DNA from: Collimonas sp. OK607
GTDB lineage: Bacteria > Pseudomonadota > Gammaproteobacteria > Burkholderiales > Burkholderiaceae_D
NCBI RefSeq assembly: GCF_900111995.1
Contig: NZ_FOKF01000018.1
Location: forward strand, 41,369-105,368
Reading direction: 5' to 3'
DNA length: 64,000 nt
Shown: positions 1 to 9,961 of the stretch, piece by piece
How the letters are laid out: each line of letters begins with the position of its first letter
How positions within the stretch are numbered: position 1 is the first letter of the stretch
Program-made: the position numbers and the translations under genes
Notes under the pieces: model-generated
Told to the model about the DNA's origin: nothing
Seen by the model: the letters and a program-made list of their open reading frames with translations, nothing else
The model's database searches: none

Positions 1-1790
1 ACACGGCGCGCGGCTTCGACATTACCAATTTCCAGTTCGATGGCGTCGGCGTTCCGCTTACCTTCGGCCTGCAGAATGGCGATCTGGATACCGCCCTGTA
101 CGACCGCGTCGAAGTGGTGCGCGGCGCCAACGGCCTGACTTCCTCCACCGGCAATCCGTCGGCCACCGTGAATTTCGTACGCAAGCGTCCGACTTATGAT
201 TTCCAGGCTTCCACCGGCATCAGCTACGGTTCATGGAACACGCGTCGCATCGATGCCGATGTTTCCGGTGCGCTCAACGACGCCAAGACCGTAGCGGCGC
301 GCGTAGTGGTGGCGCACGAAGACGGTGATTCCTACCTGGACCGCTACCAACCCGGCAAGAATATATTCTATGGCGTGATCGAAGCCAACCTGAGCAACGA
401 CACGTTGCTGACCGTGGGCTACAGCTATCAAAAAAATGACGGTAAAGGCGCGATATGGGGCGCCTTGCCGCTGTACTACACTGACGGTTCACCGACCCAT
501 TATGGCGTCGGCACCAGCACCTCGGCCAACTGGTCGTCCTGGAACTCGGAAGAGCAGCGCGCTTTCGCCGAACTGAATCATCGTTTCAGCAACGACTGGC
601 AATGGAAAACCACCCTGAGTTACAACAAATTGAGTACCGACGGCAAGCTGTTCTATGTCTACGGTACCCCCGACCGGGTCACCGGCGACGGCTTGTTCAG
701 CTATCCGTCGCTCTACAGTTCAGACAACAAGCAAACCGTCATCGACAGCTATGTCAACGGCAAATATTCGCTGGGCGGACGCCAGCATGACGTGACTATC
801 GGCGCCAGCTGGTCGCGTTCGACGCTGGACGACATCTCGCATTACGGACAGGGAATAGGAACTCCGCTGACAGCCACAGGCGCATTCGACGGCGGTTACC
901 CGGAGCCGAGTTTCGATGCCTCGATCGACGGCAGCGCCTATACCGACAAGCGCAAAACCTTGTACGGCGCCACCCGTCTCAACCTGGCCGACAATCTCAA
1001 GCTGCTGCTCGGCGCCAACTATACCGACGCCAGCACCACCGGTATCGCCTACGGCGTCAACCACCAGACCCGCGCCAGCTCCACCACGCCGTATGCCGGC
1101 CTGGTCTACGATTTAAACCGGAATGTATCGGCCTACGCCAGCTACACCGAGATTTTCAACCCGCAGTAACAGACCGACATTACCGGTGCAACGCTCAAGC
1201 CGGTCGAAGGCAAGAGCTATGAGCTGGGCTTGAAGAGCGAGTTTTTCAATCGCAAGCTGAATGCATCGGCAGCCGTGTTCAGGGTAGAGCAAAGCAATTC
1301 GGCGGAACAGGCTGGCTACGTTGGCGCCAAGGCGTATTACCGCGGTATTGAGGCACATTCGGAAGGACTGGAGCTGGAGCTGTCCGGCGAACTGGCCAAG
1401 GGCTTGCAGGGCAGCCTCGGCTACACCGTGATGACTATCAAGGACCAGGACGGTAATTCGGTCAAGAATTACGTCCCGAAACAAACCTTGCGGGCGGCGG
1501 CGAGCTACCAGGTGCCACAGTTGGAAAAGCTGAAAGTCGGCGCCAGCCTCAACTGGCAGGGCAATACCAGCCGCACCGATGCGCTCACAGGGACGCAAAC
1601 GGTCACCACGGTGCAGCATGGCTATGCGCTGCTCAACCTGATGGCGCGTTACGACATCAGCAAGCAGGTCAGCGTGATTGCCAATCTCAACAACGTCACC
1701 AACAAGAAATACATCTCCAGCCTTTACTTCTCGCAAGGCTATTACGGCGCGCCCGTTAACGGCAGCGTTGCGATTAACTGGAAATACTGA
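1..1790 (+). pseudogene. TonB-dependent siderophore receptor, 5' end outside window, interrupted by an in-frame stop
   Basis: The reading frame enters from the left edge (first full codon at 3) and runs to TGA at 1788-1790, but TAA at 1167-1169 breaks it into a 5' part and a 3' part in the same frame. The 5' part shows plug-domain signatures of FhuE/FpvA-type ferrisiderophore receptors (RGFDI, YDRVEVVRGANGL, GNPSATVNFVRKRPT). The part after the stop continues the family pattern without a gap (LKPVEGKSYELGLK, then the last beta strands, ending in Y). An intact protein would import a ferric siderophore across the outer membrane with TonB energy. As written it would lose the last third of the barrel. 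The stop may be a true nonsense mutation (one change from CAA or another sense codon) or a sequencing error. The PepSY gene follows 8 bases downstream. Confidence 0.85.
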
Positions 1791-1798
1791 AACCGATC

Positions 1799-3082
1799 AT
1801 GACGATACGTCCTTTCATGGTGATCCTGCACCGCTGGTTCGGACTTGCGGCAGCGGTGTTCCTGTTTATCGCTGGCGCCACCGGCGCCGTCATTTCCTGG
1901 GATCACGAACTCGATGCCTGGCTCAACCCGCAGCTGTTCCATGCCCGCAGCGCCGACCAGCCGGCCGCGGGCAAGACCCTGCCAGGCCTGGAACTGGCAA
2001 ACCGGGCGGAGGCGCAGGACCCACGCATGCGGGTAACCTATGTGATGACGGCAAGCGAGCCGGGACATACCAGCACCATGATGGTGGAAGGGCGTATCGA
2101 TCCTGCCACCAAACAACCTTACGATCTTGGCTTCAACCAGATAGCGGTCGATCCGGTCAGCGCTGAAATACAAGGCAAGCGTATGTGGGGCGCCATCTCC
2201 CTAAGCCGCGAGAACCTCCTGCCATTCTTGTACAAGCTGCACTACACCATGCATCTGCCCGAGGTCGGCGGGATTGAACTTGGCACCTGGCTGATGGGCA
2301 TCATTGGCATCGTCTGGGCGCTCGACTGTTTCATCGCCTTATGGCTGTCTTTTCCGAACTGGCGCAGCTGGCGCAAATCGTTCGCGTTCCGGTGGCGCCA
2401 GGGTGGTCATAAATTGAATTTCGATTTGCATCGCTCAGGCGGCGTCTGGCTTTGGATACTGCTGCTGATCCTGGCGGTAACCTCGGTTTCCATGAATCTC
2501 TACAACCCGGTCATGCGGCCAATTGTGCAAACCTTTTCGACGCTGACGCCGGATCCGTTTGACAGCCGTAAGCCGATCGCGCCGGCGCTCGCCGCCAAGG
2601 CCGAACCCGGCGTCAGCCGTGAGCAGGTGGCGCAACTGGCCCGCGAGGACGGTCAGCGCCGCGGCTGGACGGTGCCGGTCGGCGGCGTGTTCTATTCTTC
2701 CGCCTTCGGTTTGTACGGCGTCGGGTTTTTCGAAGCCGGCAATGACCATGGCGATGTCGGCCTGGGCAACAGCTGGCTGTATTACGACGCTGGCGACGGC
2801 CATGCTGCCGGCGCAAAAATCCCCGGTACCGGCAGCGCTGGCGATATCTTCATGCAGGCGCAGTTTCCCTTGCATTCGGGCCGCATCCTCGGTTTGACCG
2901 GGCGCATCCTGATTTCACTGATGGGCGTTGCGGTGGCGTTGCTGAGTGTTACCGGCGTGATCATCTGGGCTCGCAAACGACGCGCGCGCTTGCTGGCGGC
3001 GCGCCAGGCACGCAGGGTGGGCATGCAGCGTCCACGTAGCACCGCGATAACCGGAATACGGGACCGCGCAGCATCGAAATAG
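1799..3082 (+). CDS. PepSY-associated transmembrane protein, probable ferrisiderophore reductase
   Basis: 427 residues. The protein has the PepSY-TM layout: an N-terminal membrane helix beginning with an HRWFGL motif, a periplasmic stretch, a second hydrophobic block (about 155-185), another after LHRSGGVWLW (about 205-235), and a C-terminal helix followed by a basic tail. Genes of this family often sit next to TonB siderophore receptors and act in the inner membrane, where some reduce ferric siderophores to release iron. That role is inferred here from position, 8 bases after the receptor. ATG at 1799 directly follows the receptor stop, so the two are likely co-transcribed. The substrate is unknown. 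Confidence 0.8.
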   Translation: MTIRPFMVILHRWFGLAAAVFLFIAGATGAVISWDHELDAWLNPQLFHARSADQPAAGKTLPGLELANRAEAQDPRMRVTYVMTASEPGHTSTMMVEGRIDPATKQPYDLGFNQIAVDPVSAEIQGKRMWGAISLSRENLLPFLYKLHYTMHLPEVGGIELGTWLMGIIGIVWALDCFIALWLSFPNWRSWRKSFAFRWRQGGHKLNFDLHRSGGVWLWILLLILAVTSVSMNLYNPVMRPIVQTFSTLTPDPFDSRKPIAPALAAKAEPGVSREQVAQLAREDGQRRGWTVPVGGVFYSSAFGLYGVGFFEAGNDHGDVGLGNSWLYYDAGDGHAAGAKIPGTGSAGDIFMQAQFPLHSGRILGLTGRILISLMGVAVALLSVTGVIIWARKRRARLLAARQARRVGMQRPRSTAITGIRDRAASK

Positions 3083-3093
3083 GCATATACATG

Positions 3094-3107
3094 GCGTGAA
3101 TTCACGC
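3094..3107. repeat. 14-bp perfect palindrome between convergent genes
   Basis: GCGTGAATTCACGC reads the same on both strands and lies in the 44-base gap between the ends of the PepSY gene and wspR. There is no loop and no T-run, so it is not a standard intrinsic terminator. It could be a protein-binding site or chance. Confidence 0.3.
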
Positions 3108-3126
3108 GCGGGTACAGGTGTCCACC

Positions 3127-4134
3127 CTAGGCAATCTCGACCCGATTCTTGCCAGTGCGTTTGGCGCGATACAGCGCCTGATCGGCCAATTCGACCAGTT
3201 TTTCCTGGGAACTGCCGCGTTGCGGCACCATGCTGGCACCGCCAACGCTGATGGTGACCCTGGCATCGTTGTTGGAAGATTTATGGGGGACGTTCAGCGC
3301 GTGCACCGCCGCGCGCAGGTTGTCGGCCTGAATTTCCATATTTTCACGTGACATGGACGGCAGCACCAATATAAATTCCTCACCGCCTATGCGTGCCGCG
3401 AGATCGGTCGGGCGCCGTGCAAAATGGCCGATACCTTCTGCCACTTGCTTGAGCGCGGTATCACCGGCCAGGTGGCCGTAGGTGTCGTTATACAGCTTGA
3501 AATCATCGACGTCGATCATAAGCAACGATAATGTACTTTGCTCGCGTTCCGCACGCCGCCATTCGGCGCTGAAGTATTCGTCGAAATAACGCCGGTTGGC
3601 GAGACCGGTCAAACCATCCGAATTGGTCAGGCGCTGCAGTTCCAGATTGGTTTCCAGCAGCTGCTGCTGGCTTTGCCGCAGCGCGCGATAGGCCTCATCA
3701 CGTTGCAACAGGTTCACATAAGAGCGTGAGTGATAGCGAATCCGCGCCACCAGCTCTATCGTGTCGGGCAGCTTGACCAGATAGTCGTTGGCGCCGGCGG
3801 TAAACGCGGCGCTTTTGACCGTCGGATCTTCGCGGGTGGACAGCACGATGATAGGGACGTTGCGGGTGGCCGGGTTGGCGCGGTACTTGCTCACCAGGGT
3901 CAAACCGTCAATGCCTGGCATCACCAGGTCCTGCAAGATGACTGTGGGGCGGGTTCTCTGGGCGGCTTCGATCGCCTCGTCTGGATGGGCGCAGTAGTGG
4001 AAATCGATGTTAACCTGATTCGCCAGTGCGCGCCTGACGGCTTCACCCACCATGGCCTGGTCATCCACCAGCAGCACCATGACCGGATAATCGTCCGGTG
4101 ACTGATTGATGTCGAGATTTAATTCTTTAGGCAT
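3127..4134 (-). CDS. wspR: WspR, response regulator with diguanylate cyclase output
   Basis: 335 residues. An N-terminal receiver domain carries the phospho-acceptor Asp at about 69 (ILQDLVMPG), followed by a helical linker of about 40 residues and a GGDEF domain with active-site GGEEF at about 250-254. An RxxD inhibitory site lies exactly five residues before it (Arg241 to Asp244), so feedback inhibition by c-di-GMP is likely. When phosphorylated by WspE it should convert two GTP to c-di-GMP and promote surface attachment and exopolysaccharide production. It is the last gene of the wsp cluster, 29 bases after wspF. Length and layout match the Pseudomonas protein. Confidence 0.93.
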   Translation of the reverse strand: MPKELNLDINQSPDDYPVMVLLVDDQAMVGEAVRRALANQVNIDFHYCAHPDEAIEAAQRTRPTVILQDLVMPGIDGLTLVSKYRANPATRNVPIIVLSTREDPTVKSAAFTAGANDYLVKLPDTIELVARIRYHSRSYVNLLQRDEAYRALRQSQQQLLETNLELQRLTNSDGLTGLANRRYFDEYFSAEWRRAEREQSTLSLLMIDVDDFKLYNDTYGHLAGDTALKQVAEGIGHFARRPTDLAARIGGEEFILVLPSMSRENMEIQADNLRAAVHALNVPHKSSNNDARVTISVGGASMVPQRGSSQEKLVELADQALYRAKRTGKNRVEIA

Positions 4135-4163
4135 GACTCACTCCGTATCTGTACTGATTATGG

Positions 4164-5240
4164 CTATCGTTTATTTATAATACTGACCAGCTTGCCGGCA
4201 ATTTGATTGACTGGCAGGATGGCGTCGGCGGCGTTTAGCGATGCTGCCGCTTTCGGCATACCGTAAACCGCGCTGGATTTCTGATCCTGGGCGATGGTGT
4301 AATAGCCTTTGTCGCGCATGGCTTTCAACCCTATGGCGCCGTCTCGTCCCATACCCGTAAGCAGGATGCCCACCGCTTTGCCGGCCCATAATTCGACGAC
4401 ACTCTGGAAGAACACATCGATCGACGGTCGGTAGGGATAGCCGCTGGGCTGCTCGGTATATCCCAGCTGGAACGGCCGGGTCAAGCGCAGATGATCGTCG
4501 GTTCCGGCCAGCAGTACGCAACCTGGCGTCGGACTATCGCCCGCCTTTGCCAGCCGTACCGGCATGGCGGACTGGCTGCCGAGCCAGTCCGCCATGCCGG
4601 AGGCGAATTGTGCGTCCACGTGTTGCACCACCACCAAAGCCGCCGGAAAATCCGTCGGCAGCTGCGAAAGCAGGACTGCCAGCGCCGCCGGGCCGCCGGC
4701 AGATGCGCCGATGGCAATCAGGTATTTTGAATCTGGCGGGGACAAAACCGGATTTTTACTGTAGACGGGGGTGGCGGCAGTGTTCGTAGCCACGGCCGAT
4801 TCTGCCGCCGGCGCCGGCACGCTATGCTCAGGCGTTGACTGCCGCTGACTGAGCAGCTTTTCGATAGAGTCGATCTTGGACAGCAAAGAGTTGACATCGT
4901 TGCGTGGATAACCGCTCAAGGTGCTCGGGGTATCGATCGCATCGATCGCGCCGTGGGCCATTGCGTCATATACCGCTGAAACATTGGCGCCGACATCGCC
5001 GGTGACGATCAGGATCGCGCACGGCGTATGCGCCATGATATGGCGAGTGGCGCTGACACCGTCGAGCACCGGCATGATCAAATCCATCAATATCAGGTCT
5101 GGCGTCTGCCATGCACACAATTCGATGGCGCGCTTGCCTTCCTCTGCAATCCAGATGATCTCATGGCCAGGGCGCTGCAGCAGAGTGCGGCGTAGCGCTT
5201 CTACTGCAATCGGCGCATCGTTGACGATACCTATTTTCAT
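4164..5240 (-). CDS. wspF: WspF, CheB-type receptor methylesterase
   Basis: 358 residues: an N-terminal receiver domain with Asp at about 53 (LILMDLIMP), a variable linker (about 125-170), and a CheB methylesterase domain with catalytic Ser at about 180 (GASAGG), His at about 207 (VVVQH) and Asp in GMGRDGA. It removes methyl groups from WspA and so dampens the pathway. In Pseudomonas, loss of WspF locks WspR on and gives wrinkly colonies. The start overlaps the end of wspE by 4 bases (ATGA), indicating translational coupling. Confidence 0.93.
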   Translation of the reverse strand: MKIGIVNDAPIAVEALRRTLLQRPGHEIIWIAEEGKRAIELCAWQTPDLILMDLIMPVLDGVSATRHIMAHTPCAILIVTGDVGANVSAVYDAMAHGAIDAIDTPSTLSGYPRNDVNSLLSKIDSIEKLLSQRQSTPEHSVPAPAAESAVATNTAATPVYSKNPVLSPPDSKYLIAIGASAGGPAALAVLLSQLPTDFPAALVVVQHVDAQFASGMADWLGSQSAMPVRLAKAGDSPTPGCVLLAGTDDHLRLTRPFQLGYTEQPSGYPYRPSIDVFFQSVVELWAGKAVGILLTGMGRDGAIGLKAMRDKGYYTIAQDQKSSAVYGMPKAAASLNAADAILPVNQIAGKLVSIINKR

Positions 5241-7507
5241 GAATGGGGCTCTCCGATCAGGTCTGCCACCGCTTGCAGCAAGGTCTCGTCGTGGAAACTG
5301 GCTTTGGCCAGATAATAATCGGCGCCGGCTTCGAGGCCGCGCTGACGGTCTTCCTGCCTGTCCTTGTAAGATACGATCATCACCGGAATAGCTCTCAGCT
5401 GCAGGTTTTTCTTGATCAGAGTGACCAGTTCAATGCCATCCATGCGTGGCATGTCGATATCGGTCACTACCAGGTCGAATGGCTCGCTGCGCAATACGTT
5501 CCAGCCGTCCATTCCGTCCACCGCAACCCGCACCGTATAGCCGCGGCTACTTAGCAGCTTGCGTTCCAGCTCGCGCACGGTAAGCGAATCGTCGACCACC
5601 AGCACCCGTTTGCTGGCCCTGGCCTGCTGCTGGCTGGCGTTGTTCTGAATTTTGTCGAGCTGGCCATGCGCAATCAGCTTTTCGGCTGAATTCAGCATGT
5701 CGGCAACGTCCAGTATCAATACCGGCGCGCCGTCTTCCATCAACGCAGCTGCCGCCACATCCTTGATCTTGCCTAGGCGTGTATCCAGCGGTTGCACCAC
5801 CAGCATGTGCTCGCCCAGCAAACGGTCGACTTGCAGGCCATAGGTCTGTGTCTGATCGCCGATTACCACCAGCGCAATCCTGTCGTCAATCCTGTCATCG
5901 GTCGCGGCATCCCCGCTCTGTAAAATCTGGCTGGCGGCGATCAGGCCGATCTGGCGCTTTTCAAACGTAAAGTGTTGACGGCCTTCCAGCGATTCGATCT
6001 GATCCTTCTCCAATATCATGGTGCGGTTGACGTAAGCCAGAGGGAAGGCGTAGGCCTCGCCGCCGATGTTGACCAGCAAGCTGCGCACCAGCGACAACGT
6101 CAAAGGCAGTTGCAATTGAAAACGCATGCCTTGGCCTGCATCGCTGAAAATCTGGATCGTGCCGCGCATGCGTTTGAGCATGTTGTGGACCACGTCCAGG
6201 CCGACGCCGCGCCCGGAAATTTCCGTGACGGTGTCGCGCATGCTGAAGCCTGGCAATAACAGGAAGTGCAGCAGTTCAGCGTCACTCAGGCGGCTTGCAG
6301 TTGCGCTGTCGACCAGGCCGCGCCGCACCAGGGAAGTGCGCAATTGCTCCAGGTTCATGCCGTTACCGTCGTCGCTGATCGTGATTTGCAACAGACCGGC
6401 ATGGTGGCGCGCAGTCAATGTAATCAGGCCTTCATCGTTCTTGCCCGCGGCGCGTCGCTGCTGTGGCTGTTCGATGCCATGGTCCAGCGCATTGCGCAAC
6501 AGATGCACCAGCGGTGCGTCCAGTTGCTCCAGGATGTCGCGATCGACCTGCGTGGTTTCGCCGTGGATCTCCAACCTTGCCTGTTTACCTAAAGTGCGTC
6601 CGAGATCGCGCACTATGCGATCGTAGCCCACCACCCGATCGGCAAACGGCCGCATGCGGCAAGCCAGCGCCTGATCGTACAAACGCTGGGCGCGACTGCT
6701 GTTGCGCCGCTCGAACAGCTCCAGTTCGGTCAGGCGTTCTGCCAGCATTTTCTGGTTGGCCTCGACATTCTGGCGGACATCTTGCAATGCCTTGAGTTGC
6801 GCGCCAACAAGATTGTTCTCGCGCAGCGTGTCATGCAAGATTTCCAGCGATTGCGCGGTACTCTGCTGCAATCGTTTAAGGCGCAGCAACGATCCGTTGA
6901 ATGCCTGCAGCCAGCGCGATTCCACCAACGATTCACCGGACAGGCTGACCAGCTGGTTCAAATGCGCAGCGGTGACACGTAACATGCGGTCTGACTGTTC
7001 TTTGTTCTTGCCCTGATTGCCACTTTGCGGGATATCGCCGGCATCGTCCAGATCTACTGCCGCAGCTACAGTTGTTTCCGGTTCACGGGAATGATCGTCA
7101 GCCGGCCGCAAACTGTCTTCAAGGCCTCGCAGGAACGTCTCGATTTCCTTGCGGCCGCTACCTGCCTGCCATAATTCGACGTCCTCGGCGCTGATGGCTA
7201 TCCTTTGCAGCAGATCGACGCCCTGCAATAGCTGGTCGATGCGGCGTGGCCCCAGTTGCACTTTTCCCTGCTGTGCAGAAACGAAGCAGTCTTCCATTAC
7301 ATGGGTGACATCGACGCCCGCCTGGATGCCGATAATCCGCGCCGCGCCCTTGATCGAATGGGCCGCCCGCATGCAGGCTTCCAATTGTTCCGGTGAAGCC
7401 GAGCGTTCGATGGCTAACAGGCCGCTGCTCATGACCTGAGCCTGGGTTTCTACCTCCAGGCGAAACAGATCAAGCATGGAAGCGTCGCGTATGTCGTCGA
7501 CGTTCAT
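5237..7507 (-). CDS. wspE: WspE, CheA-type hybrid histidine kinase
   Basis: 756 residues. Domains in order: HPt with phospho-acceptor His50 (AAHSIKGAAR), dimerisation region, HATPase (LVHLLRNALDHGIE, then DDGNGM and GRGVGLDVV), a CheW-like domain (about 465-600), and a C-terminal receiver domain (VLVVDDSLTV, with Asp in VVTDIDMP). It receives the signal from WspA through the WspB/WspD couplers and phosphorylates WspR and WspF; the fused receiver may act as a phosphate sink. It overlaps wspD upstream and wspF downstream by 4 bases each. Confidence 0.94.
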   Translation of the reverse strand: MNVDDIRDASMLDLFRLEVETQAQVMSSGLLAIERSASPEQLEACMRAAHSIKGAARIIGIQAGVDVTHVMEDCFVSAQQGKVQLGPRRIDQLLQGVDLLQRIAISAEDVELWQAGSGRKEIETFLRGLEDSLRPADDHSREPETTVAAAVDLDDAGDIPQSGNQGKNKEQSDRMLRVTAAHLNQLVSLSGESLVESRWLQAFNGSLLRLKRLQQSTAQSLEILHDTLRENNLVGAQLKALQDVRQNVEANQKMLAERLTELELFERRNSSRAQRLYDQALACRMRPFADRVVGYDRIVRDLGRTLGKQARLEIHGETTQVDRDILEQLDAPLVHLLRNALDHGIEQPQQRRAAGKNDEGLITLTARHHAGLLQITISDDGNGMNLEQLRTSLVRRGLVDSATASRLSDAELLHFLLLPGFSMRDTVTEISGRGVGLDVVHNMLKRMRGTIQIFSDAGQGMRFQLQLPLTLSLVRSLLVNIGGEAYAFPLAYVNRTMILEKDQIESLEGRQHFTFEKRQIGLIAASQILQSGDAATDDRIDDRIALVVIGDQTQTYGLQVDRLLGEHMLVVQPLDTRLGKIKDVAAAALMEDGAPVLILDVADMLNSAEKLIAHGQLDKIQNNASQQQARASKRVLVVDDSLTVRELERKLLSSRGYTVRVAVDGMDGWNVLRSEPFDLVVTDIDMPRMDGIELVTLIKKNLQLRAIPVMIVSYKDRQEDRQRGLEAGADYYLAKASFHDETLLQAVADLIGEPHS

Positions 7508-8214
7508 GCCAGGCTCCGATCTAGCGTGTTAAACAGCAGTTCCTGCTCCAGCAAACCTACGCTATGCCCATTCCAGTGGATGATTGCATGAGTGAAATGG
7601 CCGGCTGCGCGCGTCAGCGTGGTGGGCACCGCTTGCCGGGCGGAATCGGCGACGCGCAGAGTGCCGTGCACTTCATCCGCTGTAAAGGCGGTAGTCTGGC
7701 CGTTGTGCCGAACTATCAGCATGCGCCGCAATAGTTCCTGGCGTTCGTTGCGCTCGTTGTGTTCATCGCCGTTGCCGATGCCGAGCATCGCCGCCAGAGA
7801 AACGCAAGTCACCAGCGCGCCGCGAATATTGGTAATGCCCAACACGATGGCGTTTTGTCGGTGAGGCAGGCGATGTATGGCGCGCTGTTCGGTGATTTCT
7901 TCCAGCAGCGAAGTCGGCAGCGCCAACCATTCTTCGCCGATGCGAAACAGCAGCAAGGAGCGCAGGTTTGCGGCGCTTTGCGGCTGTTTTTCTGCTTGTT
8001 CTTCGGCCTTCTCAGAGAGGTTGTCGCCAATCTCATCTATTTGCAAGCGGTCCAGCAGCTCGGCCGCGGCGCGCGCATGCACCGGGCAGTTGCGACAATC
8101 GATATGCAGTATCAACTGCTCGCACGAAGCATCGCCGCGTACGCCGATCCGGTTCCAGCAATCGTCGATCTGCGTCATGGCGGTGTCGGCTTGATAATGA
8201 AGGGATGTACTCAT
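7504..8214 (-). CDS. wspD: WspD, CheW-type coupling protein
   Basis: 236 residues. The C-terminal two thirds is a CheW domain (LLLFRIGEEWLALP, then HRLPHR and NIRGALVTCVSL). The N-terminal 60 residues carry four cysteines (CW, SCEQ, DCRNC), as expected for the WspD type rather than plain CheW. It should bridge WspA and WspE in the membrane signalling array. The start overlaps the wspC stop by 4 bases. Confidence 0.9.
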   Translation of the reverse strand: MSTSLHYQADTAMTQIDDCWNRIGVRGDASCEQLILHIDCRNCPVHARAAAELLDRLQIDEIGDNLSEKAEEQAEKQPQSAANLRSLLLFRIGEEWLALPTSLLEEITEQRAIHRLPHRQNAIVLGITNIRGALVTCVSLAAMLGIGNGDEHNERNERQELLRRMLIVRHNGQTTAFTADEVHGTLRVADSARQAVPTTLTRAAGHFTHAIIHWNGHSVGLLEQELLFNTLDRSLA

Positions 8215-9473
8215 GATTCTGTCGAACGCCGTACGCGTTGCTGCAATAATCTGGCGCCGGCGAAATCTCCTTGCACTTGCAGCAATGCCGCCAGATGTGT
8301 CATGGCTTCAGCATGGGCGGGTTCCAGATACAGGACTTTTCGATAGCAGTCGGTGGCGGCCTGTTTACGGTCGGCCGCATCATGGACCACACCCATCAGA
8401 TAGTAGAGCGCGGCTGATGCACCATGACGCTGTATCAGTTGTTCGCACAGGTTGGCGGCTTCGCTCAGTTTGCCTTGATCCGCCAGTAGTTGCGCCGTTG
8501 CCAGGGTTGTTTGCGGTAATAATGCCGGCGCCGTATCTGCGCTTGCTTTGATTTTTTCCTGTTTTTCCTGAATGGTGCGCTCTGCAGCGGGCCTCGACCT
8601 CGGTCGCAATAGTGACATTGGCGGTTGACGAGTGAAGACGGCGGTAGCCGGCAGCGCCGCCGGTTTTGCTAATTCGTGTGCAGGAGCACCTTGCCGGAAA
8701 GCGAAGGCCATTGGCGCCTTGATCTGTGTCAGCGCGTGTTGCATCATCAGAGCGCTTTCCGCAGGACCGACAAATAGCAGACCTTCAGGCGCCAACCGCT
8801 GGAGCAGGATGGTGACGGCATGATGCTGGGTGGCGCGATCGAAATAGATCAACAGATTGCGGCAAAAGATAATGTCGTAGGGGACTTGCCCGGCCAGCAG
8901 ATCGGCAGCAAACAGATTGCTTTGCATAAAACGCACTTGTTGCCGGACCGTTTCCGACAGTGCATAGCCTTGGTCACTGAGCGCAAAATATGTATCTCGA
9001 AACGTCAAGAAGTCACCGCGAAACGAATTCTTGCCATATACAGCCTGGCGGGCGATATCAAGCGATTGCGGACTGATGTCGATGGCGTCGATACGGAAGT
9101 GCTGCGGCGGCAGGCCGGCGTCCAGCAGCGCCATCGCAACCGAATACGGTTCTTCACCGGTGGAGCAGGGCAGGCTCAGGATACGCAAGGGCTGGCCGGC
9201 GCTGAGCGGCCGTTGCGGTAGCAGCTGCGTCATTTCGATAAAGGCTTCGCGATGCCGGAAAAACCAGGTTTCCGGTACGATTACCGACTCGATCAATTGC
9301 AACTGTTCCCGTTCCGAGACCTGTAGCAACAGCCAGTAGGCATCCAGATCATCGATACCGCAACTGCCGCATCTTTCCTGTAACGCGCGCTCCAGCATGG
9401 GCCGGCCTATGGATTGGATATCCAGGCCCATGGTGCGTTTCAGCAGGATTTCAAATTTTTCCAGCGGCATCAT
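8211..9473 (-). CDS. wspC: WspC, CheR-type receptor methyltransferase with TPR tail
   Basis: 420 residues. The CheR N-terminal helical domain and SAM-binding methyltransferase domain come first (ETWFFRH; LSLPCSTGEEPYS; FCRNLLIYF), followed by a Pro/Ala/Lys-rich linker at about 275-320. The last 100 residues form TPR-like helical repeats (LLADQGKLSEAANLCEQL, then YYLMGVVHDA). It methylates glutamates of WspA and opposes WspF. CheR-TPR fusions are typical of Wsp systems. It overlaps wspB by 4 bases and wspD by 4 bases. Confidence 0.92.
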   Translation of the reverse strand: MMPLEKFEILLKRTMGLDIQSIGRPMLERALQERCGSCGIDDLDAYWLLLQVSEREQLQLIESVIVPETWFFRHREAFIEMTQLLPQRPLSAGQPLRILSLPCSTGEEPYSVAMALLDAGLPPQHFRIDAIDISPQSLDIARQAVYGKNSFRGDFLTFRDTYFALSDQGYALSETVRQQVRFMQSNLFAADLLAGQVPYDIIFCRNLLIYFDRATQHHAVTILLQRLAPEGLLFVGPAESALMMQHALTQIKAPMAFAFRQGAPAHELAKPAALPATAVFTRQPPMSLLRPRSRPAAERTIQEKQEKIKASADTAPALLPQTTLATAQLLADQGKLSEAANLCEQLIQRHGASAALYYLMGVVHDAADRKQAATDCYRKVLYLEPAHAEAMTHLAALLQVQGDFAGARLLQQRVRRSTES

Positions 9474-9928
9474 GGCGCCTCGGCCGGAAACAGTTGTGCA
9501 CGCACGTCGGGCGGCAGCAAGTCTTGTATCCGGACCGCTTGAATCAGGCCGCGCGCATCGTCGGTAACCGGGCCCAGATAAGGCGCATTACCGTGATCGA
9601 GGCCGCTATCGCGAAATTCGGAGGGTTCACGGCGCATGATTTCGCTGGCTTTTTCCAATACCAGTCCGAGCAGGCGGTTACCCCCGCCAGGCACAGGGTA
9701 ATGCACCAGTACCATGCGAGTGCTGAGGCGGCGCAGAGCCGGGCGCCCCAGCGCCAGCAGGCTGAGATCGATCACCGGCACTGACTGGCCGCGATAGGTG
9801 AATACGCCGGCGACCCAAGGCGCTGTCGCCGGCATTTGTTTCAGGTTGACCAACGACAGCACTACTGCCACCTGACGGGTATCAAGTGCGTAATAATCTT
9901 TGTCGATCTGGAACAATAAAAAAAGCAT
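9470..9928 (-). CDS. wspB: WspB, CheW-type coupling protein
   Basis: 152 residues, essentially one CheW domain (MLFLLFQIDKDYYALDT; GVFTYRGQSVPVIDL; GLVLEKASEIM). It is the second coupler of the array, thought to link WspA to WspE. It follows wspA after a 33-base gap and overlaps wspC by 4 bases (ATGA). Confidence 0.92.
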   Translation of the reverse strand: MLFLLFQIDKDYYALDTRQVAVVLSLVNLKQMPATAPWVAGVFTYRGQSVPVIDLSLLALGRPALRRLSTRMVLVHYPVPGGGNRLLGLVLEKASEIMRREPSEFRDSGLDHGNAPYLGPVTDDARGLIQAVRIQDLLPPDVRAQLFPAEAP

Positions 9929-9961
9929 GGTTTATTTTATCTGCACATTTCCGCATCAGCC

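Noticed and set aside
1230..1790. Separate gene starting at 1230 after the TAA
   Set aside because: Same frame and continuous receptor sequence before and after the stop; no ribosome site or signal peptide at 1230.
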